Source: Patescibacteria group bacterium
GTDB taxonomy: Bacteria > Patescibacteriota > Minisyncoccia > Phycocordibacterales > Phycocordibacteraceae
Reading direction: 5' to 3'
NCBI GenBank assembly: GCA_028866135.1
Contig: JAGWIS010000003.1
Coordinates: 1-43,654, forward strand
Length of the DNA: 43,654 nucleotides
The position numbers and the translations under genes were made by a program. Shown one piece after another: positions 1 to 7,446 of this stretch (the first letter of the stretch is position 1; every line of letters starts with the position of its first letter). A model generated the notes under the pieces. It did not search any database, had not been told where the DNA came from, and worked only from the letters and a program-made list of their open reading frames with translations.

Positions 1-503
1 CCGGTGTTCTTTGCAAGAATTTTATTCAGGACCGCGCGCAGTTTCAAAATCTGCTTCGCCGTAATTTCGATATCGGTCGCCTGGCCCTCGGCACCGCCGT
101 GCGGCTGGTGAATCATCACTTCCGCATTCGGCAGCGCAAAGCGCTTGCCTTTAGCTCCGGCGGAAAGGAGGATCGCCGCGCCGGACGCCGCCATGCCGAC
201 GCACACGGTCGATACGCTGGGCTTCACATGATTCATCGTATCGACCATCGCGAGCGTCGCGGTGACCGAGCCGCCGGGAGAGTTGATGTAGAGAGAAATG
301 TCTTTCTTCGGATCCTCCGCTTCGAGGAAGAGCAGCTGCGCAATGACGAGATTCGCGACATCATCGTCAATCGGCCCGCCAAGGAAGACGATGCGTTCCT
401 TCAAAAGACGCGAGTAGATATCGTACGCGCGCTCGCCAAACTGGCTTTTCTCGATGACCATCGGGACAAGCATGGACGCGCGGGGTTGTGTATTCGTTTT
501 CAT
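1..503 (-). CDS. clpP: ATP-dependent Clp protease proteolytic subunit (partial, C-terminus off window)
   Basis: Serine protease subunit that forms the barrel of the Clp protease and degrades proteins fed by Clp ATPases in the cytoplasm. Visible: the start [19 protein letters not shown], the substrate-channel region with [14 protein letters not shown], the catalytic serine in GMAASGAAI and the catalytic histidine in MIHQPHGG. The frame is open to the window edge, so the catalytic aspartate and C-terminal handle are not visible. The start at 503 is chosen because TATACT (513-518, minus) ends 9 nt upstream; there is no Shine-Dalgarno sequence. It is the last of four minus-strand genes, 27 bp after the small membrane protein. 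Family assignment is secure. Confidence 0.96.
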   Translation of the reverse strand, partial: MKTNTQPRASMLVPMVIEKSQFGERAYDIYSRLLKERIVFLGGPIDDDVANLVIAQLLFLEAEDPKKDISLYINSPGGSVTATLAMVDTMNHVKPSVSTVCVGMAASGAAILLSAGAKGKRFALPNAEVMIHQPHGGAEGQATDIEITAKQILKLRAVLNKILAKNT

Positions 504-530
504 AGGTTGGTCAGTATATGCTTTTTCTAT

Positions 531-797
531 CTATTGCGCGACCTGCGCCGACGCAGGGATGTTCGTCTCGGAAATCCTTTTGCCCCAGGCGTAGAACGCG
601 CCGATAATCACCATGAGCACGATGACGACGATGGAGATGAGCGCGCCCCAGGACTGCGCTTTCGGGGAGGGGACGCCGGGCAGGGGCGGGATAGCAGGAG
701 GCGGTGTCTGGGGAACTATCGGTTTTTCAAGGGAAATGAGTTCGGGGATGCCCGGCGGGAGAAGTTTTTCTGCTGAGTCGTTATTTGGATTCTCCAT
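531..797 (-). CDS. Small single-pass membrane protein of unknown function
   Basis: 88 residues. The N-terminal half is proline-rich (PQTPPPAIPPLPGVPSPK) and presumably unstructured. Residues about 49-71 (WGALISIVVIVLMVIIGAFY) form one clear membrane helix, followed by a short polar tail. The start ATG at 797 overlaps the end of ppa by 17 bp in another frame, suggesting translational coupling. I do not recognise a family; the tail-type architecture and place between ppa and clpP give no function. The real-gene call rests on the helix, the lack of a better overlapping frame, and the operon spacing. Confidence 0.72.
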   Translation of the reverse strand: MENPNNDSAEKLLPPGIPELISLEKPIVPQTPPPAIPPLPGVPSPKAQSWGALISIVVIVLMVIIGAFYAWGKRISETNIPASAQVAQ

Positions 798-1299
798 ACA
801 TCTTTCGCGCACGTTCGTATGCGGCGAATGCAGCCGCGCGGCCCTCAAACGCGCCGACTACGACTTCTTTTTTCTGAATCTGTTTGTATGTCGCGAAGAA
901 ATGCGCGATTTCTTTGAGCACGTGCTGATTCGCATCCGCAATGTCGTTGACGCCAGCGTAGCGCGGATCGCCTGAAGCGACCGCGATGATTTTTTCATCT
1001 GCCTCGCCGCCATCAGTCATGTGCATGATGCCGATCGGGCGTGCCGGAACGAGAACGCCCGGCGCAAGCGGGTAGGTGGTGAGCACGACAACGTCGAGCG
1101 CGTCGCCATCGTCCCAGTGCGTCTGCGGCACGAAGCCGTAGTCAAACGGATAGTCCTGTGCGCTGTGAAGCACGCGATCGAGCTTGATTACGCCGGTCTT
1201 TTTATCGATCTCGTATTTATTGTGGGACCCTTTCGGAATTTCGATGATGACATTCATCTCCTCCTTCGTCCCCGGATCAATGTCGTGCAGCAAGTTCAT
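781..1299 (-). CDS. ppa: Inorganic pyrophosphatase (family I, soluble)
   Basis: Hydrolyses pyrophosphate to phosphate, pulling biosynthetic reactions such as nucleic acid synthesis forward. 172 residues, close to the E. coli enzyme (176). Conserved features: IPKGSHNKYE near residue 21, PFDYGFVPQT near 51, and the metal-binding signature D64-G-D66-A-L-D69. The usual Pro/Glu after the second Asp is Ala here. It is preceded by TATACT (1307-1312, minus) that starts right after the nusA stop codon and ends 7 nt before ATG, so it probably has its own leaderless promoter inside the nusA-clpP gene row. Confidence 0.95.
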   Translation of the reverse strand: MNLLHDIDPGTKEEMNVIIEIPKGSHNKYEIDKKTGVIKLDRVLHSAQDYPFDYGFVPQTHWDDGDALDVVVLTTYPLAPGVLVPARPIGIMHMTDGGEADEKIIAVASGDPRYAGVNDIADANQHVLKEIAHFFATYKQIQKKEVVVGAFEGRAAAFAAYERARKMYGESK

Positions 1300-1314
1300 A
1301 CTCGCCAGTATACC

Positions 1315-2679
1315 TTATTCGTCTTTTGCTTTGTCGCGGTCTTCCTCTTTGTCGGCGACTGTTTCATCGCTTGCGGGAAGGGAAGCGAGCTCCTCTTCGG
1401 CCGGAAGTCCCGTTACTTGCGGCGCTTCATCGGTGATGAGTTCCGCGCTCTCGGTCGGCATGACGCCAGCAGCTTCGGAAGGACGCTCGTCGCTCGGAAT
1501 GACGGCGACCGTTTCGCCATCGGACTCCGCGACTTCGTCGCCGCCAGAAGACACGATGTCGATATTCCAACCAGTGAGTTTCGCCGCGAGACGCACGTTC
1601 TGTCCGCCGCGGCCTATCGCAAGCGACTGCTCGTCCTCGGCGACCGTCACGGTTGCACGATGATCGTCTTCGTTCAGCACCACTTCGGTCGGCGTTGCGG
1701 GAGAGAGCGCTTCCTTTACGAATTCTTTCGCGTCATCGTTCCACTCGATGATGTCGATGCGCTCGCCACCAAGCTCGCTCATGACAGTCGAGACGCGCAC
1801 GCCGCGCTGGCCGACGAGGGAGCCTACCGGATCGATATGCGGATCACGCGAAGCGAGTGCAATCTTGGTGCGACTGCCCGGCTCGCGCGCAAGCGCCTTC
1901 ACTTCAATCGCGCCCGAAGCAAGCTCCGGCGCCTCGAGCTCGAAGAGCTTCACGACGAATTGCGGATGCGCACGGGAAAGGCGCAGGTACACGCCGCGGA
2001 AGCCTTCATCCACCGCGTAGAGGTAGGCGCGGATACGCTCGCCCATGCGGTAGCGCTCGCCCGGGATCTGCTCCTCGTAGGGGATGATGCCGGTCGTGCG
2101 GCCGAGGTCGACGAAAATCGCGCCGCGCTCCATGCGCTGCACGATGCCGCCCACGATCTGTCCTTTCTTCTCGCCGAACTCCTCCATCATCGAGAGCTTC
2201 TCGGCCTCACGCACTTTCTGGATGACCACCTGCTTGGCCGTCTGCGCCGCGATGCGGCCGAAGTCGTCCTGCTGCTCGAGCGGGAAGATGATATCTTCGC
2301 CAATGGCGACGCCGCGCTTCATGCGCTTCGCATCGTCGAGAAGGATGTGTTTCTCAGAATCGAAGCGGGGTAGTTCGCCCTCCGCGAGATGCTCTTCCTC
2401 CGCATGGAAGGGATGCGCGTGATGATGCGCCTCGGGAATTTCTTCGCCGGGAGCGGGAAAACGCACCGTCGTGTCGTCGACGACGGTCTTCACTTGCTCA
2501 AAGGAGATGGTGCCGGTGTTGAGATCGAGCTTCGCGCGAATCACCTGCCCGCGCTTGCCGTACTCGCGCTTGTACGCGGTGGCCATTGCGCTCTCGATGG
2601 CATCGATCATCGTCGCGCGGCTGATGCCGCGATCCTCAAACTCCCCGAGCACCGCATTGATAGTCTTCAAATCAATCAT
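1315..2679 (-). CDS. nusA: Transcription termination/antitermination factor NusA
   Basis: 454 residues. RNA polymerase-binding elongation factor that modulates pausing, termination and antitermination. Domain order: NusA N-terminal domain about 1-160, S1 domain about 172-237 (GQIVGGIVQRMERGAIFVDL), KH1 with VGQRGVRV near 289, KH2 with IGRGGQNVRLAAKLTGWNID near 355, then an acidic low-complexity tail of about 75 residues. The N-terminal domain carries a His/Glu-rich insertion near 84-102 (HHHAHPFHAEEEH). Start at 2679 gives the canonical MIDLKTINAVL; an upstream in-frame Met at 2730 would add non-homologous residues. A hairpin with a T-rich tail lies in the 5' leader (2715-2728). Confidence 0.96.
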   Translation of the reverse strand: MIDLKTINAVLGEFEDRGISRATMIDAIESAMATAYKREYGKRGQVIRAKLDLNTGTISFEQVKTVVDDTTVRFPAPGEEIPEAHHHAHPFHAEEEHLAEGELPRFDSEKHILLDDAKRMKRGVAIGEDIIFPLEQQDDFGRIAAQTAKQVVIQKVREAEKLSMMEEFGEKKGQIVGGIVQRMERGAIFVDLGRTTGIIPYEEQIPGERYRMGERIRAYLYAVDEGFRGVYLRLSRAHPQFVVKLFELEAPELASGAIEVKALAREPGSRTKIALASRDPHIDPVGSLVGQRGVRVSTVMSELGGERIDIIEWNDDAKEFVKEALSPATPTEVVLNEDDHRATVTVAEDEQSLAIGRGGQNVRLAAKLTGWNIDIVSSGGDEVAESDGETVAVIPSDERPSEAAGVMPTESAELITDEAPQVTGLPAEEELASLPASDETVADKEEDRDKAKDE

Positions 2680-2714
2680 ATGGAATATGTATGTCGCACC
2701 TTTGTAATAAGAAA

Positions 2715-2728
2715 GCCCCTTAAGGGGC
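2715..2728 (-). terminator. Perfect palindrome in the nusA leader, attenuator-like
   Basis: GCCCCTTAAGGGGC is a perfect 14-bp palindrome. On the minus strand it is followed by a T-rich run (TTTCTTATT) about 35 nt before the nusA start. That is terminator-like in nusA orientation, so it could act as a leader attenuator or stop stray transcription from the right. The rest of 2680-2813 shows no gene. Confidence 0.4.
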
Positions 2729-2813
2729 ATTTCGTTAAGAGCAATGTAGCAAAGAAAATAAGTTGCGTCAATGTTCCTTTGCGCGTAGGGTGTCGGGAGA
2801 AGGAGGGCTCACC

Positions 2814-3320
2814 ATGAAGATTCCTGGTCTCGAGAATCCTGCAACCCCGGAGGAGGTGCGGCGAATTTTGCACAATCCGGCTTTCGACGAGTACGTGATC
2901 GGTACCACCGGCAGATGGCGCGTGTACCTAAACATAAGAGACCAACGGTTTCTTGGTCGATGCTACGCGTGGCTGGTGAATGGAAAGCATGCAGACCTCC
3001 TGGACCTGGGCGATCTCTCCGAAGAGGAAGCGCAAAGTCTCTTCGGTATCGTGCGGCGCTTCAGGACTGCGGTCGAGAATTTGTGGGGTGCGACCCATGT
3101 CAACTATGGGTGGCTCGGCAACGAGACGCGCATACATCGCGGCCATGGGCACCTCCACATGACTCCTCGATACTTCGGCGGCGCTCCGAGTTTTTGCGGG
3201 TTGTCCTTTCCAGATCCGTGTATCGGGAAGAATTCCGCGTCGAGTTTTCCGCTCAAGCCGGGGGAGGAAGTTCTTCTCCCCATTCGCGACGCTCTCCGTA
3301 AGGAGATGAAGCTCGCCTGA
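2814..3320 (+). CDS. HIT-domain protein (histidine triad family)
   Basis: 168 residues. HIT proteins are nucleotide hydrolases or transferases acting on dinucleoside polyphosphates or AMP conjugates. The triad is H111-G-H113-L-H115 in RGHGHLHMTPRYFGG, preceded by a typical HIT helix and strand pattern (SEEEAQSLFGIVRRFRTAVE, then HVNYGWLGNE). The start at 2814 has a textbook Shine-Dalgarno (AAGGAGG, 6 nt spacing), which is exceptional in this window. A strong hairpin follows at 3344-3372. This gene is isolated from its neighbours and its expression signals differ from theirs, so recent acquisition is possible. Substrate unknown. Confidence 0.8.
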   Translation: MKIPGLENPATPEEVRRILHNPAFDEYVIGTTGRWRVYLNIRDQRFLGRCYAWLVNGKHADLLDLGDLSEEEAQSLFGIVRRFRTAVENLWGATHVNYGWLGNETRIHRGHGHLHMTPRYFGGAPSFCGLSFPDPCIGKNSASSFPLKPGEEVLLPIRDALRKEMKLA

Positions 3321-3343
3321 GACATTTCCACGCCCTGTCTGAA

Positions 3344-3372
3344 AACGCGCCGAGGCCAAGCCTCGGCGCGTT
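3344..3372 (+). terminator. 13-bp GC-rich hairpin after the HIT gene
   Basis: Arms AACGCGCCGAGGC (3344-3356) and GCCTCGGCGCGTT (3360-3372) pair perfectly around a CAA loop. It has no long T-run on the plus strand; the last base of the right arm is the first base of the pilB -10 box TATACT (3372-3377). On the minus strand it is followed by TTTT. It probably insulates the HIT gene from the pilus operon. Confidence 0.6.
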
Positions 3373-3377
3373 ATACT
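3372..3377 (+). promoter_or_regulatory. -10 box of the pilB operon
   Basis: TATACT ends 8 nt before the pilB ATG at 3386, placing the likely transcription start at or within a few bases of the start codon. No Shine-Dalgarno and no good -35 hexamer are visible. The box overlaps the end of the preceding hairpin. Confidence 0.6.
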
Positions 3378-3385
3378 TTACCCAT

Positions 3386-5134
3386 ATGCACGTTTCGGAA
3401 GGGGAGCTGAAAGAATTCATCATCGACTCGGGCCTCGTCGCGAAGAAGGAGATTGACGCGGCGGACGAGGAGGCGAAGAAGCGCGGGCAGTCGCTCGGCG
3501 ACATGCTCGTCTCGCGCGGCTCCCTCACCGAGGACGCGCTGCGCCGCATCCAGGCGTACGTGCTCGGCATCCCATTTGTAAACCTCAAAGACAATCGCAT
3601 CACCCCGGACGTCCTCTCCCTCATCCCCGAACCGATCGCGCGCACGCACAACATCATCGCGTTCCGCAAAGACGGCGATTCGCTCGAGGTGGCGATGCTC
3701 GACGTGGACGATCTCGCCTCAATCGACTCGGTGCGCAAGAAGACGGGGCTCAAGATCCTGCCGCGGCTCACCGACACCGAGAGCATAAAGTTCGCTCTTT
3801 TGCAGTACCAGAAATCGCTCAAGGATGAATTCGGCGACATCATTTCCGCCGAGGCGGGAAAGATCCGCGCCGTTGCTGAGGGCGATAAGGACATCTCCGG
3901 TGAAGACCTCAAGAAGATGGCGGAGGATCTGCCGATCGTGCGCATCGTCGACACCCTGCTCCGGCACGCCATCGTGCAAGGCGCCTCCGACATCCACATC
4001 GAGCCCATGGAGAACGAGGTACTCGTGCGCTACCGCATCGACGGCATCCTCCACGACGCGATGACGCTGCCGAAAGCCGCTGCCGCAGGCATCGTCGCGC
4101 GCATCAAGGTGCTCTCCAATCTGAAGCTCGACGAAAAACGCCTGCCACAGGATGGGCGCTTCAAGATGGAGACCGAGGCCGAAAAAGTTTCTTTCCGCGT
4201 GTCGATTCTCCCGACCTTCTTCGGCGAAAAGACGGTGATGCGCCTTTTGCGCGAGACGGGCGAAGGCTTCACGCTCGACGTGCTCGGATTCCACGGAGAA
4301 AACATGGAGCGTATTCACCGCGCGCTGAAACAGACCACTGGCATCATCCTTATTTCAGGCCCGACCGGATCCGGCAAGACGACGACGCTCTACACGATGC
4401 TCGACATCCTGAATCAGCCGGATGTGAACATCTCCACCGTCGAAGATCCGATCGAATACCAGATGAAGCGCGTGAATCAGACGCAGGTGAATCCGCAGAT
4501 AGGATTCACCTTCGCAAATGGTCTGCGCTCCCTCGTGCGCCAGGACCCAGACATCATCATGGTGGGCGAAATCCGCGATAGCGAGACCGCTTCGCTTGCT
4601 ATAAACGCCGCACTTACCGGCCACCTCGTCCTCTCCACGATTCACACCAACAGCGCCGCAGGCGCCATCCCGCGCCTGATCGACATGGGCGTCGAGCCGT
4701 TCCTTCTTGCGTCGACCATCCGCGTCATCGTCGGGCAGCGCCTCGTGCGCAAGCTCTGCGAAACGAAGGAGCCGTATACGCTTGATAAAGCCACGCGCAC
4801 CAAGATCGCAAACGACGAAGAGTTCGGAGCGGCCTTCCGCGCGCTTGAAGAGGAAAAACTGGTGAAGGCAGGGACGACGCTCGACGAGGTTTCTTTTTAC
4901 CGGCCGGTCCCCTCTGCTGAATGTGAAGACGGCTACAAGAGCCGAATCGGCATCCACGAAGTGCTTGCGGTGTCGCCCGCCATCCGCGACATCATGCTCC
5001 ACTCAAGCACCACCGACGCGCTCGAAGCGCAGGCGAAGAAGGAAGGAATGCTCACGATGTTTGAAGACGGCCTCTACAAAGCCGCGCGCGGCATCACGAG
5101 CATCGAGGAAGTTCTGCGTGCGATTTCCGAATGA
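3386..5134 (+). CDS. pilB: Type IV pilus assembly ATPase (GspE/PilB family)
   Basis: 582 residues. Hexameric cytoplasmic ATPase that drives pilin extraction from the membrane during pilus extension. N-terminal MshEN-like region about 1-150, then N2D (DIHIEPMENEVLVRYRIDG near 205) and the C-terminal motor: Walker A GPTGSGKTTT at 325-334, Asp box ISTVEDPIEYQ, Walker B IIMVGEIRDSET, His box GHLVLSTIHTN. Canonical PilB proteins carry a C-x2-C...C-x2-C zinc site after the motor; here only single cysteines remain (LCETKEPY, AECEDGYK), so the zinc site is lost. pilC starts 1 nt after its stop. Confidence 0.93.
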   Translation: MHVSEGELKEFIIDSGLVAKKEIDAADEEAKKRGQSLGDMLVSRGSLTEDALRRIQAYVLGIPFVNLKDNRITPDVLSLIPEPIARTHNIIAFRKDGDSLEVAMLDVDDLASIDSVRKKTGLKILPRLTDTESIKFALLQYQKSLKDEFGDIISAEAGKIRAVAEGDKDISGEDLKKMAEDLPIVRIVDTLLRHAIVQGASDIHIEPMENEVLVRYRIDGILHDAMTLPKAAAAGIVARIKVLSNLKLDEKRLPQDGRFKMETEAEKVSFRVSILPTFFGEKTVMRLLRETGEGFTLDVLGFHGENMERIHRALKQTTGIILISGPTGSGKTTTLYTMLDILNQPDVNISTVEDPIEYQMKRVNQTQVNPQIGFTFANGLRSLVRQDPDIIMVGEIRDSETASLAINAALTGHLVLSTIHTNSAAGAIPRLIDMGVEPFLLASTIRVIVGQRLVRKLCETKEPYTLDKATRTKIANDEEFGAAFRALEEEKLVKAGTTLDEVSFYRPVPSAECEDGYKSRIGIHEVLAVSPAIRDIMLHSSTTDALEAQAKKEGMLTMFEDGLYKAARGITSIEEVLRAISE

Positions 5135-5135
5135 T

Positions 5136-6350
5136 ATGAAATTCCGCGCTGTCATACGCAAAGAAGGAGCGCCGGACTCCACCGTTATCATCGAAGCGCC
5201 TTCGCGCTTCGCCGTGTACGAGCAGGTGCAGAAGGAAGGAGGCGTCGTCGTGGAGCTCTTGGAGGGAACGGGCGGATTCAAGCTCCCCGCATGGCTCTCC
5301 TACAAAATCGGCACCGGCGTGAAGCGCGTCGAGATCATCCGGATGGCGAAGAATCTCTCCGCGATGCTCGGCGCGGGCCTTGCGCTTTCGCGCGCGCTTT
5401 CGGTCATCGAGCGGCAATCGGGCAATAAGCACCTGAAAGCGATCGTCGCGAGTCTCGCCGAATCGATCAGGAAAGGTTCTTCTTTCCATGAAAGCCTGGC
5501 TGCGTATCCGAAAGTGTTTCCCGAACTCTTCGTGGCGATGGTGCGTTCGGGTGAGGAATCCGGAGGTCTTTCCGATTCGCTTACGATCGTCGGGGTCCAG
5601 ATGGAGCGTTCGGAAGAGCTCATCCGGAAGATCAAAGGCGCGATGATCTATCCGTCTATCGTCATTACGGCCGTCCTCATCGTCGGTATCCTGATGCTCA
5701 TCTACGTCGTGCCGACCCTGACTGCGACCTTCACTCAGCTCGGCGTCGAGGTGCCGCTTGCAACACAAATCATCGTCGCGATCTCGAATTTCATGGTCGG
5801 GAACGTGACGCTCGTCTTCACCGGCATCCTCGCGCTTATCGCCCTCAGCATCGCCTTCGTCCGCTCGAAGCGCGGGAGCGCGATCGTGCTTGCCGTCGCC
5901 CTTCACCTGCCCGTCATCGGCGAGCTCGTGCGCGAGACGTACACCGCGCGCGCCGCACGCACCCTTTCCTCGCTCCTCGCTTCCGGCGTACCGGTGCTCG
6001 ATGCCCTCTCCATCACCAAAGCGGTGGTGCGTGCAAACGCCTTCGCGAACGTGATCGCGGAAGCTGAGGAGCGCGTGAAGAAGGGCGAGCCGCTCTCGCT
6101 CTCCTTCGCCGAGCACACGAATCTCTATCCCATCCTCATGAGCGATATGCTCACGGTGGGTGAGGAGACCGGCAAAGTCTCGGAAATGCTGAAGCAGATC
6201 GCGGAATTCTACGAGGAGGATGTGGCTGAGCGGACGAAAGATCTCTCCACGATCATCGAGCCGCTCCTCATGCTTCTCATCGGCACCGTCGTCGGCATCT
6301 TCGCCGTCTCGATGATCGCGCCGATTTACTCGCTCTCTTCCGCCTTCTAG
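5136..6350 (+). CDS. pilC: Type IV pilus inner-membrane platform protein PilC (T2SSF family)
   Basis: 404 residues. Polytopic membrane protein that couples PilB to the growing pilus. Two T2SSF repeats are visible: LSAMLGAGLALSRALSVIE...FPELFVAMVRSGEESGGLS and the second ARTLSSLLASGVPVLDALSI...MSDMLTVGEETGKVSEML. Membrane helices lie near 175-200, 225-245 and at the C-terminus (LLMLLIGTVVGIFAVSMIAP). Its ATG begins one base after the pilB stop, indicating coupled translation. No ribosome-binding site of its own. Confidence 0.93.
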   Translation: MKFRAVIRKEGAPDSTVIIEAPSRFAVYEQVQKEGGVVVELLEGTGGFKLPAWLSYKIGTGVKRVEIIRMAKNLSAMLGAGLALSRALSVIERQSGNKHLKAIVASLAESIRKGSSFHESLAAYPKVFPELFVAMVRSGEESGGLSDSLTIVGVQMERSEELIRKIKGAMIYPSIVITAVLIVGILMLIYVVPTLTATFTQLGVEVPLATQIIVAISNFMVGNVTLVFTGILALIALSIAFVRSKRGSAIVLAVALHLPVIGELVRETYTARAARTLSSLLASGVPVLDALSITKAVVRANAFANVIAEAEERVKKGEPLSLSFAEHTNLYPILMSDMLTVGEETGKVSEMLKQIAEFYEEDVAERTKDLSTIIEPLLMLLIGTVVGIFAVSMIAPIYSLSSAF

Positions 6351-6374
6351 CATGAGGCCGTTTCGAGGAGCTCC

Positions 6375-6509
6375 CCATACACCAGCTTCGGCATCATGGT
6401 CTTTGCGCCGAGTGCCGCAGACCGTATTCGCGTGCCCGCAGGAAATATCAGGTGCCCGGGGAGAAACGCGCGAGACCACGCGCGGCGCAATGCCGAAGCT
6501 GGTGTCTGG
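6375..6509. repeat. Inverted repeat spanning the pilC-prepilin junction
   Basis: Arm 6375-6394 (CCATACACCAGCTTCGGCAT) matches the reverse complement of 6490-6509 with one mismatch; the inner 16 bp are perfect. The right arm begins exactly at the prepilin start codon, so in mRNA the start codon would be sequestered by pairing with the upstream arm. The left arm read on the minus strand reproduces the prepilin start (MPKLVYG versus MPKLVSG). Confidence 0.75.
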
Positions 6510-6879
6510 GTTCAGTCTCATCGAAGTCATCGTCTCGATCTTCATCATGAGCGTCATCCTGCTCCTCTTCCAGGCGCTCGTCAGGAGCAGCGTGCTCGTG
6601 CGCACGTCGAAAGATCAGGGGATCGCGCTCGCGGTCGTCAGGAACGAGCTCGAGACGCTGCGTGCAAACGGCTACGCAGCGCTTCCGGCAAGCGGTTCGT
6701 TTTCGGACAGCTTGCTCGGCACGCTTCCGCCCGCGACGACTGCGACCCTCTCTGTGAGCGTGCTAAATGCGCAAACGAAACAAGTCTCGGCGAGTGTCGT
6801 GTGGAGAGAGCCGGGCGCCGCCGCATCGAGCACCGTCTCGCTCTCCACACTCATTACTCAGAATGGCGGCCTTCCATGA
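6490..6879 (+). CDS. Prepilin-like protein (type IV pilin/pseudopilin, PulG/PilV type)
   Basis: 129 residues. The N-terminus MPKLVSG|FSLIEVIVSIFIMSVILLL is a class III signal: cleavage after Gly7, Phe +1, Glu +5, then a hydrophobic helix. Start 6490 gives a short basic leader; starting upstream at 6352 would give an implausible 53-residue leader. The rest is a small Ser/Thr/Ala-rich globular domain. It follows pilC after a 139-bp spacer holding an inverted repeat, and overlaps the next prepilin by ATGA. A minor pilin is likely. Confidence 0.85.
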   Translation: MPKLVSGFSLIEVIVSIFIMSVILLLFQALVRSSVLVRTSKDQGIALAVVRNELETLRANGYAALPASGSFSDSLLGTLPPATTATLSVSVLNAQTKQVSASVVWREPGAAASSTVSLSTLITQNGGLP

Positions 6880-7445
6880 CGCGCCTCTTTCAATCCGCGG
6901 CACGCGCGTTCACGCTTCTTGAAACGATGATCGTCATCGCGCTTGCCGCCGGCATGATGACCACGCTCGGCTTCCTTATCTACAATTTCAATGGCACCTC
7001 GGCGTACGAGCAGACGCTCTCGCAATCATCCGGCTCCGCAAGCGCGGTTCTGCGCGAAGTGGAATCGCTCGTGCTGCCGGCCGATGCGGTACTCCAGACG
7101 CATACGTTTTCAAGCACGACGTATACCTCCACCTCGACCTCGATCGTCCTCGAAATCCCCTCTATCGACAGTTCCGGAAACGTCATTTCAAGCACCTATG
7201 ACTATGCGGCGTTTTATACATCCGGCACGAACGCGTACCGCCTTCTTCAGGCAAACGCGTCGAGCAAACGAGCGTCAGGGACGAAACTGCTCAGTTCGAG
7301 CGTAAAAACGCTCACGTTCTCCTACAACAATACCGACTTCACTAAAGTGAGCAGCACCACCGTCGACATCCAGACGCAGGCGCAGGTAAAGCAGAACACC
7401 GTCTCCGATCACCGGCGCGAGCAGATGCGCCTGCGCAACTACTAA
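6876..7445 (+). CDS. Prepilin-like protein (minor pilin, PilW/GspJ-like)
   Basis: 189 residues. The N-terminus has the prepilin pattern ARA|FTLLETMIVIALAAGMMTTL with Glu at +5; the residue before the cleavage point is Ala rather than the usual Gly. The remainder is Ser/Thr-rich with GTSAYEQTL and a predicted beta-rich domain typical of larger minor pilins. The start overlaps the stop of the previous gene (ATGA). Function as a priming minor pilin is inferred from the order pilB-pilC-prepilin-prepilin-PilX-like. Confidence 0.85.
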   Translation: MTRLFQSAARAFTLLETMIVIALAAGMMTTLGFLIYNFNGTSAYEQTLSQSSGSASAVLREVESLVLPADAVLQTHTFSSTTYTSTSTSIVLEIPSIDSSGNVISSTYDYAAFYTSGTNAYRLLQANASSKRASGTKLLSSSVKTLTFSYNNTDFTKVSSTTVDIQTQAQVKQNTVSDHRREQMRLRNY

Positions 7446-7446
7446 T

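Noticed and set aside
5094-6605. Long open frame on the minus strand opposite pilC (about 500 codons).
   Set aside because: Arg/His/Asp-rich composition typical of the antisense of GC-rich genes; no motif, and the plus strand holds a clear pilC.
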